The notes: a model not told the origin generated them from the sequence alone. A stretch of DNA of 64,000 nt from Cyclina sinensis (GCA_012932295.1 JAAONU010000004.1:30358304-30422303), one strand, 5' to 3'. Positions 1 through 13,247 are shown, counted from the first letter of the stretch. Translations and numbers: made by a program.

Positions 1-1366
1 AATATCTTGTTGTTGTCTTTCAAAAAAAATGTGCATTACCTTAGTTATAATATGTCTGAACAGACAGGATTTCAATTTAAAGATATACATTAAATTTCGT
101 TTTAGGCATCTGCAAACAAAATAGAGTGCTGTAATTTAAGGTTCCTTAAAAATACAGTAAAAAACCGTACACTCAAATGGACTCAAGTCCATTTGAATTT
201 TTCTTGTTAATATTAAAAGAGGTAAAGTTACAGTTGTATTCAACCGTTTAGATATTTTTAAGCAAAAATCGTATCCTTAATTTTATACAGAAATTGTCTT
301 ATTATTTGGCATTTCTTGTTTGTTAAAGTTCTTGCTGTTTTTTAGACATAATCACCAAGGGTTTGTTGTAAAGACGCCTTGTACTTTTTGTAGAGGTGGT
401 ATAAAATGACTCATTCGGAAGTATAAATGTTAAAACTAAATGTGAACTTAAACATATGTTTGTATTTTTCAGGGTTTTTTTCGGGGGAGTGGGGTTCGGT
501 TTGTAACGTTTTGAGGTTTAACACCACTCTTTATCGATACTGTAATATGTTATTTTTTTAACTCATATAAAAGAGCAAAATAAGTCATCAGCACTTTGCG
601 ATTTAAGTGTTTTTCTTTCTCTTTCCTTCGTGTAGCTTAAAGCTGCTCACTTGATTTTTTGTTTACTTATTCTTAAAAAAAGCTAAACTTCTGTTAAACA
701 TGATTTTTTTTTCAGGATGCGACAAAGTTTTCCTAGATTATTGGCCTTAACTAAGTTACATTGATATTGCATCTAACCTTGACATTACCTAATCAGCCAT
801 ATATTCACGTCTACTGTAAGTATGACAAAATAAAGTCTAACAATAACTATTCACGATGTGTAGCACACTTTTGTATGACACCTGGTTGCTCTACATTATG
901 TCTGACTAAAATTGAAGACAAGTTATACTATATATTTAAATCGGAACATATCATTGCGTTTTAATCTCATTTTTTACATGTATCGTATCTTAAAACTTAA
1001 TGGGTACCGAAAGTCCAAAAAAAGATCAAATAATTTTAGCTATCTCGTGAAGTTATTTCATATTCCAAAATGCACAAAAGGCACATCTTCAGCCTGCGTA
1101 TGCATAGAATGTTTTGTTGTTTTGTTTTTTTTCAAATCAAAATTTGGCTTTACATCCGATTAATGGGCGGCGCCATTGTTGCAGAAATACACAACGACTT
1201 TAACCGAGACTTTCATTTCGTGACGTCATAGTTTCATTCCTTGATAATGGCGATAGTATAATTTCAATCTTGCTTAAAGTGCAAAATTTGCCTTCCTATT
1301 ATTTGAATAAGATTTAAGTGTAAAATGACGATGAAAGACTGCAAATATAAATTTCGAATTGATAAA
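1..1366. other. No gene seen; probable intron 1 of the downstream paralog
   Basis: AT-rich sequence with T runs; short frames at 761-1163 have no recognisable domain, splice context or family motif. It lies downstream of the paralog exon 1 on the minus strand, so it is most likely intronic. Confidence 0.5.
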
Positions 1367-1520
1367 CCCTTAACCTGCTCAATTACGAAAATGGAGTTGT
1401 CACTTACACTTACACAGTGAACAGTTCAGACCATGGTCAGACTGCACAGATGTGCAAGCTGACCTTGTTCTGCACTGGTTGGTCACAAAGGCAACAAAAT
1501 TGCCGCTAGCAAGGTAAGGG
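1367..1520. repeat. Short MITE-like element with imperfect inverted ends
   Basis: Ends CCCTTAACCTGCT (1367-1379) and AGCAAGGTAAGGG (1508-1520) are imperfect inverted repeats around a body with palindromic pieces (GACCATGGTC). The body resembles a dispersed repeat I recall from bivalve genomes. No clear target duplication. Confidence 0.4.
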
Positions 1521-1933
1521 TTACTGTCTGCTCTCGTGCCGGGTATGTAAATAGAGGTATTTTATTAATAAATATCTCTGGCTGCTGGTTGTCAATGGTT
1601 TTGTTTTACAAAATATAACGCGACTTTGACTTAAAAGTCTGGTTATTTTTTAAAACATAAAACTTCTTTTTCAGTACCGTAATTTTATTTGCATAATTCT
1701 TTCAGGTTAAAAGTTGAATTACAAACATTAAAATAAAAACTTCAAAGTCGTGATAAAATTACCTTGTGTTCCGGCGAATAAAAATCAGCATCATAATACG
1801 AGTGTAAGTGACTGTTATTACATTCTCTGCATTTTCACTCCAGGAAAAAAACAGACCTTAGATTTTTTCAGTTTTAGGTAGGAACATTTAATTGAAATAA
1901 AACTAAAAATACAATGCAATGACATTTAATTCC

Positions 1934-2244
1934 TAATAAAAGTTTTGTTTTTTTTGGGGTTTAACGCCGATTTCAACATCTAGGTTATATCTCGGCGGTC
2001 AGTCCACCTAACCGGCTTTCCTGGATAACTCGCCAGTAATTACCAATTTCTCCGCAAGTGACTGATTACTGTTCCCACATGATCTGCTCTTTATCAACGG
2101 TGAGAGACAAATGAACATTAGACACAATGGCTGAGATCAATTGTCACGGAGAAATTTTGCCCTGCCCAGGGGTCGAACCATCGACCCATGGATTACTAAT
2201 CCAGTGCTCTACCTATTGAGCTAAGCGGGTGGGTAATAAAAGTT
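1934..2244 (-). mobile_element. tRNA-derived SINE with 11-bp target-site duplication
   Basis: SINE body 1945-2233 flanked by identical TAATAAAAGTT at 1934-1944 and 2234-2244. Read on the minus strand it starts with a tRNA-like head (A box TAGCTCAATAGG, box B GGTTCGACCCC) and ends after the GGCGTTAAACCCC tail in an A-rich run. The whole looks like the widespread molluscan SINE type whose tail reads GTTTAACGCC on the other strand. Exact duplications show retroposition. Confidence 0.85.
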
Positions 2245-2364
2245 CCAAGTGTTAAAGTACTATATCCTTATCAGAGCTATAAACATGATAAATGCTAACA
2301 GGACGGCAATTATAAGTATGCAATTATCATAATGTGATTCCATAATAACCTGTGACATATCCGT

Positions 2365-3412
2365 GTTTGGATCACAGACACTTTGGGTAAAGAAATAGTA
2401 CTTGTTTCACAAATGCGAAGACATAAGGCACTCATATACCAAGTTTGGTGCCTGTCTGAGAACGTTTCAAAAATTGCAAAAATTCACGAATTTGCATTAT
2501 AAATATAAAGATATAAATGTTTGTCTTTCGAAAATTCTCAACACGCGTCGATTTACACCGCGTATTTTACTCGTTCAGCATTATTCACACTCACCGCTGG
2601 TGTTCTTCGACGCAGAAATGATTTATCTTCAGGGTTATGTACACGAAAAGACCCGCTGTGAGAATTAGCCAAGAGAAAACATCTAATGTCTTTCGAATTT
2701 CAACGTTTTTTCATCAATTTACACAATCTTTCGACAGGTACTCTGCTGGTTCCTAACTTCCCTAGTTCTTTAATACACGGCGCGGTACACGTAGGAACTA
2801 GAAGAACCCATGCGTTAATCACTATGTAAATCGATTTTTTTTCTTCCTTGCACTGACATTTCAAAATTAAAACAAAAAATGTTCACCAATAAACACTGAT
2901 TTTGATTTTTAAAAAAACAATACTCTATTTTTATTTTATGACAGTTTTTATGATGTTTAAAGTGATTTTCAAGTCTGCACACTTGACAGTTTCCTCACAG
3001 AATATGTTCTCTTTGATTATAATTCTCTTCAAACAGACTAATTCTCGAAAGATTGTGTAAACGAAGGAAATTTTATGAAATTTTGGTGTTTCGCTACGAA
3101 TTGTGTTGGAAAACAAGGATAACAGGTATTTTTAGTTACATGAACGTGAAGATAAATCATTTTTGCGTCGCATGACATCAGTACTGCATGTGATATACTT
3201 TGAACGAGAAAAATACGCGATGTAAATCAACGCGTGTTGAATGTTTACATGTGACAAACATTTATATCTTTATATTTATAATGCAAATTCTAGAATTTTA
3301 GCAATTTTTATACGTTCTCAGACAGGCCCCAAACTTGGTATATGAGTGCCTTATGTCTTCGCATTTGTGAAACAAGTACTATTTCTTTACCCCAAGTGTC
3401 TGTGGTTTGGAT
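2365..3412. mobile_element. Foldback DNA element with hAT-like 8-bp target duplication
   Basis: Element 2373-3404 (1032 bases) with inverted arms of about 360 bases (2373-2735 and 3050-3404, traced through several matching blocks), a spacer of about 310 bases and exact 8-bp flanks GTTTGGAT at 2365-2372 and 3405-3412. Termini CACAGACACTT. An 8-bp duplication is typical of hAT transposons, so this is probably a non-autonomous hAT derivative. Reading frames inside the arms (for example 2402-2668) are shadows without domains. Confidence 0.8.
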
Positions 3413-4650
3413 AAGCCACTGTTAATAGTCGTTTGATCTTCGAAGACCCGTTATATTTGGCTGGTTTCAAGTTGACCTAATTTGCCTGTCATGAAAAAAA
3501 TGCCGCAGGCTTTAAAATAACCTGTCAGATAATAATGATACTAATTTACTACTTTATAACAGTCACCCAAGTTAACACCTGTTATAATTGCACTGAATTT
3601 AGTAATGCGCATAGTTTATCTGTGAAGTGAAAACAATTTCGGCGGAGCCAATGCATAAGAATTATTTATTTAAAAAAAATATAAAGTAAGTCGTCAATTT
3701 ATTTGGTATATTTTCATGCAATAAATAGGCATTCTTCCGATAATCTTACCTATTGTAGTCGTTATTAATTTAGATGACATAACTATGTCACAGCCTAAAT
3801 AGTCACGTGACTAGATGGCGCGTTCCATCGGTCGGCCGATTACGGAAAAATCGCTACTTTGATTAAGCGATTCTAAGTAAATATTCGTTCAATATTCGTA
3901 AATTTTCCAAAACTTAACAATAATTGCACAAACTTTATATAAAAGTGTCGGTTGAATTTGTGACTTTCTTTTCCTTTTAAACCCAGTGTCTAAAAACAAG
4001 TGATTCACAATTGATAATAACGACGTAACAATGTTTAAAAAAAGAAATTAGAAATAAACGAGTTATTTTCTTGATATCAATTCCTATTAAGCTTTCCAAA
4101 TATTCCTGTCATCTATGAAAGTCGACAGCCCTACGATTAGCCTGAACAAATATTAACATGCCAGTTTCCTTAATTAGTAACAGTAAATCTGTAACAATCA
4201 AAGCAGCAAAAAGCTGTAGAAACGTAGTTTAATTCAATATTTCTTCTTGTATCACTACAAAAAACGTAAGAACAGGATAATAAACTTCTAATTGCTAACT
4301 GCTTGATATTTCTTGTCTTCTTGATGCAGTCGTGTACGGATATTGGGCGTGTTAATATTGCTTCTCTATTTTTAGGTGATAGATTAGCATTTTGCAAAAA
4401 CATGAGTGTGTTTTTTGTGATTGTGACGTATACTTTCAAGATATAAAAAGTACTAGAAGAAGCTTTGCATTTATGTTTGACAAGTCACAGTCCATTTATG
4501 CGTGACAAGGCACAGTGCATACGTTTTTTCTCTCACTGATTAGGGTACTAGTTTGTAGGACTTCCACGATAAAGTAACAGGTAAATAAATTGTTGTTCTT
4601 AAACTTTATTTGTATCTTAATCTGCTAGAAAAAAAAGAAACAACAAACTG
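3413..4650. other. No gene seen
   Basis: Unique-looking AT-rich sequence. The small minus frame at 4170-4439 has no recognised motif. Probably intron of the paralog. Confidence 0.4.
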
Positions 4651-4659
4651 TTTTATGGT

Positions 4660-5130
4660 TACTTTAGGCCAGTAGTTTTATGACCTCGGGAGACTCATAT
4701 TCAAACTTGACTTTTGACCAAAAAAAGTTAACTAAAAGTCATGTTATCTGAATTCAAAATGTGGTCTTTAGAGTGTTTACAAGATTTTCCTTGAATTTAA
4801 GCAAGTGACCCTGTGTTTGACCGCATAAAACCCATATTTGAAATTAACCTAGACATCACCAAGACAAAGACCAAAATACTGATATCTGAATTCAAAATGT
4901 GGCATGTAGAATGTTGGCATAATTTATTTTATTTGAACTGTGGGCCTAGTTTTTGTTTCTATATGACCCAGGTTCAAAGCCAGCAAGGCAAGCATTCATT
5001 AAGACTTGATCAAAAATGTCGTCTCTTGAGTGTTGACAAGGTGAAAAGTTGACTACCTAGGCCGCACGACATACGACAGACAAAAGACCATCACAAAAAC
5101 TCACCCTGAGATTTGTTCAGGTGAACTAAA
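4660..5130. repeat. Modular dispersed repeat with two internal modules
   Basis: Two related modules (around 4686-4800 and 4801-4960) share ATCTGAATTCAAAATGTGG at about 4747 and 4886. The end CAGGTGAACTAAAAA (about 5120) matches the end of the larger repeat at 18.5-20.0 kb. The frame at 4813-5052 is a by-product. Confidence 0.5.
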
Positions 5131-5559
5131 AAATAAACTTTAACAGTTCTTGAACTTTTTATTATATGATTAATGGCTACACCTCAACCAACAGTTACCA
5201 TTATTTGTACATCTTCAACACTCATTTTGGAACTGAAAACTAATAGAAAAGTACGATTTCTTTCAATTTCTTTCTGAGATATAATTCCATTTAGACATTT
5301 TGAATTGAGATAATGACAAAAAGATAAGAGTTCATTCTCTTATATCTTCTACATATACGTAAAATTAAAATGCTTGGAATCTAATCACTCTTCATCATCT
5401 TAAATGAAGTAAACATGGGTATCAATGTGCTTGATTTTTTTTCTGTTCAAAGTTTTTAAAATATAAATTCACAAACATGTTTTTTTAAAGAAATATACAA
5501 GAAAGGTTTTAGCTGATTTCTGCAAATTTCTACTTGTTAATTGACTCTTTTTGGGCACC

Positions 5560-5760
5560 AATTAAAGTTTCACATAGATTTGCTCTTGTCTCGTCGGTCG
5601 GTCTGTCCGTCCGTCTGCCTGCTTGAAATATTATGTCGCTCGCTTATCCAACACTTTTACACTTAAGGTCATGAAACTTAACAGTGATATAGATCAGCAA
5701 GTGAGGTTGCGCACCTGGGTTTTGTCGTCTCCCCCTTCATCAAGAAATAAACAGATATTT
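5560..5760. repeat. Dispersed repeat fragment with GTCC/GTCT run
   Basis: GTCGGTCGGTCTGTCCGTCC followed by a stretch I associate with abundant bivalve repeats (TCATGAAACTTAACAGTGAT). No coding potential. Confidence 0.35.
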
Positions 5761-5965
5761 AGGTTTTGAATAAGGATGTTAATAAGGATGTTTTAGATTA
5801 TATACTGTAGCTGTAAATGCCAAATAATGTCTTCACTACTCATAAAATATCTAAAATATCTAGGTATATTAGGTTTGTGAATCATAACTGCTATATCATA
5901 CAAGAAAACTAAGCAATTATTTTCAAAGAAATTAAATCTTCAGAAAAGTATATTCTTTCTATGAA

Positions 5966-5991
5966 GAATTCCTCCTTAATTAAGCGGCCGC
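5966..5991. other. EcoRI-PacI-NotI string resembling a cloning linker
   Basis: GAATTC at 5966-5971, four bases, then TTAATTAA (5976-5983) directly joined to GCGGCCGC (5984-5991). Adjacent PacI and NotI sites are usual in vector linkers and very unlikely by chance in AT-rich DNA. No longer vector sequence is visible on either side. Confidence 0.55.
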
Positions 5992-6049
5992 CGGAGATAC
6001 CTAAAACTTGTGCGATGACAATAAGTTAGATAGCAAAAAGACAACTTAC

Positions 6050-6262
6050 CTTACTGTCATACCAGTTGTATGTCAAATTATAATCTTTAAGGATGTCTGT
6101 ATTTGAATTTATATCCTCTAGGGCCATGGATACTGAAACATAACAGGAGCTACCTCCTGTCCACCCTTCTCCTGACTGTGGTAACATGCCAAGTAGTCTT
6201 AATTCGCGCTGTTCGGCGAGCACCAACGCGAACGAAACAATGAAATATTGCAGAAATTCCAT
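6050..6262 (-). CDS. GABA-B receptor-like paralog, exon 1 (rest of gene outside window)
   Basis: 71 codons from ATG at 6262 to a GT donor at 6049-6048 (GTAAGTTG). Leader MEFLQYFIVSFALVLAEQ, then LRLLGMLPQSGEGWTGG and ALEDINSNTDIL, aligning to exon 1 of the large gene residue for residue, with the same splice position and phase 0. Being 14 kb downstream of the last exon of that gene and on the same strand, it is the start of a tandem paralog whose other exons must lie left of the window; I found no further exon in 1-6049, which fits a long first intron like the 10-kb one of its neighbour. The frame is intact here. Confidence 0.9.
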
Positions 6263-9200
6263 TTGACATACACTTTCTTGAGGGCAGATTCTATGTAATG
6301 TTTTATTCTTTTACACTATTTATACCAAATACCAGGACATACATTCAGTTTAATTTAATTGAAGTCAATGGTACACGAAAATACAAGTTTGAATAGCTCA
6401 TGTTTAGAGATAAAAAATGAATAGTCGTGCACAGTAAGAATACTTCGTACTTTTAAAAGACACTAGAAATTGTAATCTACCTTACAAAATTTGCAGAAAA
6501 TGTTCTTGTAGTCAAAAATTAAAACGCACAGTTTCAGTTGAAATATGTTTTAGGATAATATTAAAGAAGGAATCCTATAATATGTTTTTTTTTTAATTAA
6601 ACAGACAGTAACGATTATTATTTCTAACTGACATGGACGTTTTGTCCCCTTCAAATATTGATTAAACGTATTTATTGTAGGCAAAAATTGTTCTTTCCGA
6701 AATACATCAAGACATAACAGAAACCATAAATCATTAAATTGAATTTTTCACAATATATCTTTGATTTGTTACATCCAGAACAGTTCATTGTCATACTAAA
6801 TACTACATATATCCTTTTGAAAACTAGAACAATCATCCAAAGCAAACTTAGTCATGTTGAAACAAAACAATGAGACACTGTCAGCGCAAAACAGCCCTTC
6901 GACTTTAAATTCAGCAGTTAGCTGTTGGAATCAGAATTATACCATCTCTAACTATCGACTGAACAGTATCTACCGCACTCCGCATGTCGTTATCAGAGCT
7001 TATAAGATAACCAGAAAGCGTTGTCTGATGGTATGTCATTTGCCGATAGTTAACTAAGAATCAGAAAGCCTTAATCTATTGACCTAAGTATTAGATTTCA
7101 TTTACTATCAACACTATTTACTGTCATTCACTGCAAGGGAAATTAATAACTGTTTTTTTTTTTGTATATAGAGAAATGAATCTTAACAATTTTAAATAGA
7201 TGAACATGATGAATGGCTTTTTTGGTATATTGTGTCACTTTCCTCTCAGAATTGTGCAACAAAACTCTTAATATAAAGAGTAATAACTATTCATTTAGGT
7301 TACTTGAATAAGAGATCTTGACCGACGTTATTGATTTGTTTAAAGGCTTTCACATTTATATAATTTTGTTAAGCGGGAGTGTCATTCAGGCTCTACAGAC
7401 ATTTTGAAGTTTATTCTTACTTACTTCATTTTTTTAGTTATTTTTAAATAACAGATAAGAACATATTTATTTCTGCTTGGAATATCAGCAATTTGAGGTC
7501 AGCCCTTTTCATTTCTTTTTATAGGATTTTATCAAATTAATGTATATTATTTAGTTAATATGCCAATCATATTCAGACGGAGAAATGGCTTAAATACAAA
7601 AAAATAACAAAGTCGAGGCGGATTAATTCTTTGAAACAAAACTGCAGAGTCTTAGGAGATAAACAAATAAAAGAAAGAGGGAAGTTTTATAAATAAATAA
7701 CTGTAAAACTACTACTGTTAATAATCATATAATATTGTTGCCTCTTTTTAAATGTTAAAAGAAAACTATGATCTCTAAGCATGTCAATGTTATTTCAAAA
7801 TTCAAACGGAATATGAAAATAAGCAATTATAGTTAATAAAACGAAATACATGTTGTTTATAAAACTTTGATTAATGTCTTAATTTATAAACTTTATTATT
7901 ACTAAAATCAACAAATGTACGCATTAACTGAGTTATATCATCAATAATGAGATTAATTAGACCATGTAACACAAAAATATTATTAACAGTAATCTTATTA
8001 GCCTTTACTTCGGCTTAAGCTTCAATATAAATGGTTTACCAGGCGTAATATGAAGTGTAATCCCCGAATAATTATTAACGTCAATGGTATTGCCTTTTTT
8101 ATAGAAGCAGATTATTGAAAAATAGCCACACTCATATATAAAACAATAGAAGAATATTCTTCTTTATTACAGCCTTACCATAAATGAAAAATCACTGAGG
8201 TATAAATCAGGACCCCTATTTTTCATATATTTTTCCCCACTGATTCAAATGTTTCTTTTTTTCAACAATGATAAAGGATAAATACTGTACTGCAAGCATA
8301 TTTGATGTGTTCTTCAAACATAATACAAATTTCATTGATTTTAGGAAGCTGTAGAAAATATAAGACATCGGTGGTCTGGTTTGTGTACGTTTTGAAAAGG
8401 AAATAATGTAGGTAACTGAAAGTTTCCATTGCAGTCCAAGCATACCTCAATGCACAAATAAATAAAAACATAAACTTAAACTTTTTAACATTACTTATAA
8501 TCAAAACCATATGTGTTGTTGCTCATGTTGTTTTTCTTTGTTTTTTTTTTCTCTCTTTTTTTCCATTTATTATGACGATTTTTATTAAAGCTTGCTTTCA
8601 GCGGCGTCATATATTTCTGCTAACATTTTGATTCAGCTAATCTTCCTTCACTTTTCTAAATCTAGCTTGAAGGTTTTCTAAATGTAGCTTTAAGGTTTTC
8701 ACTTGATTTCTATTGTGTTAATACTTAGCAATTTAAAACAGTTTTACACACAAATGCATAATTACGTCAGGATGTAAAGACCTTTTCCTAGAATATTTGT
8801 CATAATTAAAATGCATCCATATTTTATTATTTAATTCATCATTATCTAACCAGTTTATTCGTTTTAATTTGACATAACCTTATTAAGCATACTTGTCACA
8901 CTGACTGAGATTAGTGCCAACATAAAGAAATATAATCACATTTGATGTGTGACATGTAATCAAATCGATATGAAGTCTAATTACTTTACATAGACTTCTA
9001 TAAAATACGTGAACTTCAAGACCATTAATACGGGTGGCATAATTGCGTTTTTCCTCATTTTCTTAACACGATTTTAAAGTAATTCATAACTGATAAGAAC
9101 GGCCTAACATGTAGAAATTTTAAAACAATTCAAAACTATCCAAACGTTTCTGTTGTCTATTTAACTAAGACAGCTCTACAATAAGCCTTGTTATTAATAA

Positions 9201-11225
9201 AATAATTAAACGTCATTTGTTCTAATTATTAACAATAATTTTGTAACGAGAAAAAGGAGATAAAACGTAGATCAATTCAGTATGGTACTATTTATACCAC
9301 TACATATATCGTAACTATAGTACAAAAAAATATAATTGCGAACAGTTTATTATGTTTTTACCTGATGTAGTCGTATATACTTTAGTTTATGAAACTGTTG
9401 TTGGTTAAGCTGATGCTCTGATTGGAAATGTGATTGTTGTGAAGTATGGAAAGAAATACTATCAGAAAAAAACGAAGTATTGAAATAGCGTTACATTTTA
9501 AATATGACAATGAAAATTTCATATTTTTACATATTTTGAATAAATCTCACTGATAAGTATAAGTTTACAAACTTATAGGTAAATATTTCGAAATTAAAAC
9601 GCTCACGGGTGCTAGTAATTATCGCTGTCCTCGGCACTGATGCATTCTTTGTCAACGTACAAATGAAAAAAGTACGCTCGCTTATTTCTAGACACGAAAA
9701 GACAAATAGCCAACACCGAATAAAGTGTTCTTGTCCATGCTGTGAACCATTTTTATTTCGTGTCAAGCAAAGACAAAATGGGAGACCCTGTGTTAATGAT
9801 AACTTCTCACGCTAAAGCCACAGCTAAATCTGTTATCGTTCTACTTACCTTGAAATCGGCTACAAATAAGATACAACGGTATGTAAAAAAGTTCAAAGGG
9901 TCCAAAGGAAGCTATAATAAGGTTTTCGTTACTAGAGAAAATATAAAACATATATATTAAAGAAAGTATGCGCTTAATCGATATGATTTTTTAAGAATAT
10001 TTGCAGCCAATTAACGTTTCAGATTTACAACGAGATATAACAATATTGTTGCTATATTACGAGTAAAATCACGTGACGATTTAAAGAAGTCTAAAAGCAA
10101 ACGTTCCTTTAATTGATGAGGTAATCGAGACGAAAAATTTTATTTCAATGCAACTTTTTCTTGTTGTTTATGTTTGCTGTAGCTATATCCCTTAAAAACA
10201 AATATTTAAGTGTTATTTCAGTACTTACTGTTTGTTTGTTTTTTGTTCTTGTCAAAGAAACAGTGATTAAACATTTTAGACTAACTTAGCGCTAATATGA
10301 AGATAGATCTCAGCATTTCTAAAACAGTTTCTATCCGAAATCTGTTTTCAGGTTTTAAGTTTGATACATCTTAAAAGTGACGCACATTCGACAGAAATTA
10401 ACTGAATATTCAAGCGAACAAAACTTGCTCCAATAAAGACGACAAAAGACGGCTTCAGGTAAAAGTTTGATTATGATCCTCTTCTTTTATTGATAATATC
10501 AGTACAAAAACAACGCTGAAAAAAACAACATGTTACAATATATAAATTAATATTTGGTTTTTGAAAATTTTAAATCCGATCTTGCCGAAGGTTTACTAAA
10601 CAAAAATTAATGAGCGAAAGATAAGCCTTAACATTTCTTAATCTTTAAATTATATGACGAATGGGTGAACCTCCAACTACAGTTGCAGTTAATATACATG
10701 TATTTACAATTTAAAAACTTCTTTTGATAGAGAAAGCTTTTGGGAAAGTAAGTTTCAGTTCTATGAAGTCTCTAAAATAAAACTGAAACTTACCTAAGTG
10801 AAGTTAATTCTTTTCTAAAAAAACAACAACCCCACTTGATTAATTTAAATCATTTTCCTTGTTCTCTGTCCCTTTTAATTAAGAAAGTGATACATATGTA
10901 AATCCACGTACAATACCACGATTCGAAAATCAATAAATATTCAATGATGGCATAAATACACATTGTGAGTGCCATATGTATTATACATTGTACTATCATA
11001 TACTGTCATAAGAACAGCATGTAAACTATAGTATAGTCTTGCATGAGCATTAGATTTATGATAGTGGCGTACTTATAGAATTGTAAATGAAGGTTTGTAT
11101 ACCCAATCAATAAATTTATTATCTAAAGTTCTTTCAGTTTTTCAGTTCACGCCGCTTAGTTGCTAAATTTTGACTTCTTGTAAATAACATTTTGTTTCTT
11201 ACTTTTCATTAACGCTTAAAGTGTT
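6263..11225. other. Intergenic, no gene seen
   Basis: About 5 kb upstream of the paralog start, AT-rich, with T and A runs. Overlapping small frames at 8216-8510 and 9527-9960 carry no recognisable domain. A promoter for the paralog would lie at the left end, but no element can be named with support. Confidence 0.4.
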
Positions 11226-11229
11226 TAAT

Positions 11230-11567
11230 ATTTGCCAGGAACAATAGTATTTTAGTAAACATAGCTGTATTTGGCCAGGAAACAATAGTTTTTTAGAAAA
11301 AAAGTTGTATTTGGCCATGAAACAATAGTATTTTAGTAAACACAGTTGTATTTGGCTATGAAACAATAGTATTTTAGTAAACATAGTTGTTTTGGCCATG
11401 AAACAATAGTATTTTAGTAAACGTAATTGTATTTGGCAAGGAACAATAGTATTTTAGTAAACATAGTTGTATTTGGCCAGGAACAATACTATTTTAGTAA
11501 ACATAGTTGTCTTAGTTTTGAGCATTTGGACAGGAACAATAGTATTTTAGTAAACATAGTTGTCTTA
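11230..11567. repeat. Minisatellite, about 40-bp unit, 8 copies
   Basis: Eight head-to-tail copies of a unit of about 40 bases built on AACAATAGTATTTTAGTAAA followed by CATAGTTGTATTTGGCCAGG. Units differ by a few substitutions; the last two carry an added CTTAG tail. The repeated peptide of the minus frame 11199-11399 is a by-product. Confidence 0.9.
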
Positions 11568-11869
11568 GTCCTATATAAGGACAATCCAAAAGAAACATGA
11601 TACTCCGTGTCGATAACATTCATTTTACATTTTGTAAACATCTATTATTCTTGATCTATCCTTGTCAATCATGAGCTGAGCACCTGAAACAAGTTAAAGC
11701 TATTCTATAATTTACAAATTTGTCACAGTTTAAATACCTTTCTGTTTCAAAACAATCCTTTATTGTACAGTATGTATCCAACCTAGACGATTTATTTAGA
11801 TCCGAGAACCATTTCTGGAAATACTGGTCATATATACGCTAAATTACACTGTTCAGTTGCGTTACATTT

Positions 11870-13030
11870 ACGTCTTGATTATTTTAATACAAAACCTAAC
11901 TCTTCTAAAATATGCTTCACATTAATAGCCAACTTATTAGCCTATGAACTAGGTGGATTTTTCATCACTAACACTTTATATAACAATGAATTGGTTGTTT
12001 TATAATTCTAAACCTCGTCCAGAACTAGATGATACGTACTTAACGCAAAACAAATAAAGTAACTACCAAGGTCTCCATAAACTGTAGCATTTGGGGTCTG
12101 TTACCGAACACTTATATAATGACACTTGATTTAGTAACTTTTCACAGCCGTAAGTTAGGATAAGCATTATCATACCATCAAAATGTTTCGCCTTCTCTGA
12201 TATTTCGAGCGGCAGTGAGTCAAATAATAATTGCAACGAATACAGAGCCTTTAGAGCCCGTCCAGAGCTTGATATAAGCTACCGTGTGCAGCCATATAAG
12301 TGAAATTGTCAACAATTTTAAGTGTCTTTTTATCAAATTTAAATTCTTCATTTTCAGTTCTGTTTTCCCATTTTGCATATTGTAATAATTAATTATTACA
12401 GTTTTATCATGATTATCTTAAACTCGCCAGAGTTGATAATAAGAGTATAGTTTGTAAAGCAATTTTTGCAAACCATCTTTGGTTTGTGAGAAAAAGTTTG
12501 TCCACAGCAAATAATAACATGACTAATTTCAAAAATTTCATCGTGATAGTATCTACACTGTCATCATACATGTAGTTGTACATATTATTGATAAAGAATA
12601 AACAACAGAGCAGACAACGATTCTCCCTGTTTTACACCCGTGTTACATTCCAAATAATTAGTTCAGGAACCCTTCACTCTTACACAGTTTTTAATACTTT
12701 CATATAAAACATGTAACATTTTTGCAACTTTAGTAGAAGCATATTATCTACATGATTTTAATCAAATGCCATTTCTTTACACCAAATCAAAGGCTTTACA
12801 AAAGTTAACGAAAGCAAAATAAGTTTTCTTCCATTTGTTTAACATCTTGTCCATTTAAGAAGCTAACACAAATGTACAATCTACTGTACATTTTTTTTCG
12901 AAATTAATATCAGTAAGGCGTAGAGAAATACTGGAGCGTTATACAAACCTATTCAGCATATCTGAAAAGACATTTTTGAATTTATTATTAAACTTTTTTA
13001 AGATGATAGTCTGTCACCGTTTGGTCAATA
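11870..13030 (-). pseudogene. Decayed non-LTR retrotransposon reverse transcriptase
   Basis: Many stops and frame changes, but recognisable blocks appear in the right order on the minus strand: CTVDCTFVLAS (about 12900), CKAFDLV (about 12800), ECNTGVKQGESLSALLFILY (about 12600-12660), LKLVMLLFAVDKLF covering the YADD box (12500-12511, second residue Ala, third changed to Val), FKFDKKTLKIVDNFTY (about 12300), and a thumb/C-terminal stretch (AINVKHILEELGFV, about 11910). The order and motifs match the abundant GVRQGENLSP-type retroelements of molluscs. No intact frame remains, so it is an old inactive copy. Confidence 0.75.
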
Positions 13031-13247
13031 TATTCATAATTGAAGTAATCTTGAGGTAAAAAGTGCTTTTTTATTAAAGTAACTGTAAAGTCAAAATGCA
13101 CATTTAAACTCTTCATTATACCGAGTTTACATGAATTTATTTTTTCTAGCTGTTAGGATTTTTGCAAATGTGAGTACGTTTTAATTTATTTGGAAGCGTC
13201 TCTTAAAATGAAAAATACGACTTATCAAATAACCCGAAACAGTGTTT

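Noticed and set aside
1221..1228. TGACGTCA cAMP-response element
   Set aside because: A single palindromic 8-mer in presumed intron; no promoter context.
2160..2233. Functional tRNA gene on the minus strand
   Set aside because: It is the head of a SINE with tail and target duplications.
8216..8510. Cys/Phe-rich minus frames as a missing exon of the paralog
   Set aside because: Upstream of the paralog start and no match to any GABA-B exon.
9527..9960. Overlapping frames of 68-79 codons on both strands as a gene
   Set aside because: No recognisable motif and mutually overlapping; not supported.
11230..11567. CRISPR-like array
   Set aside because: Repeats are contiguous with no unique spacers and the DNA is animal; a minisatellite.
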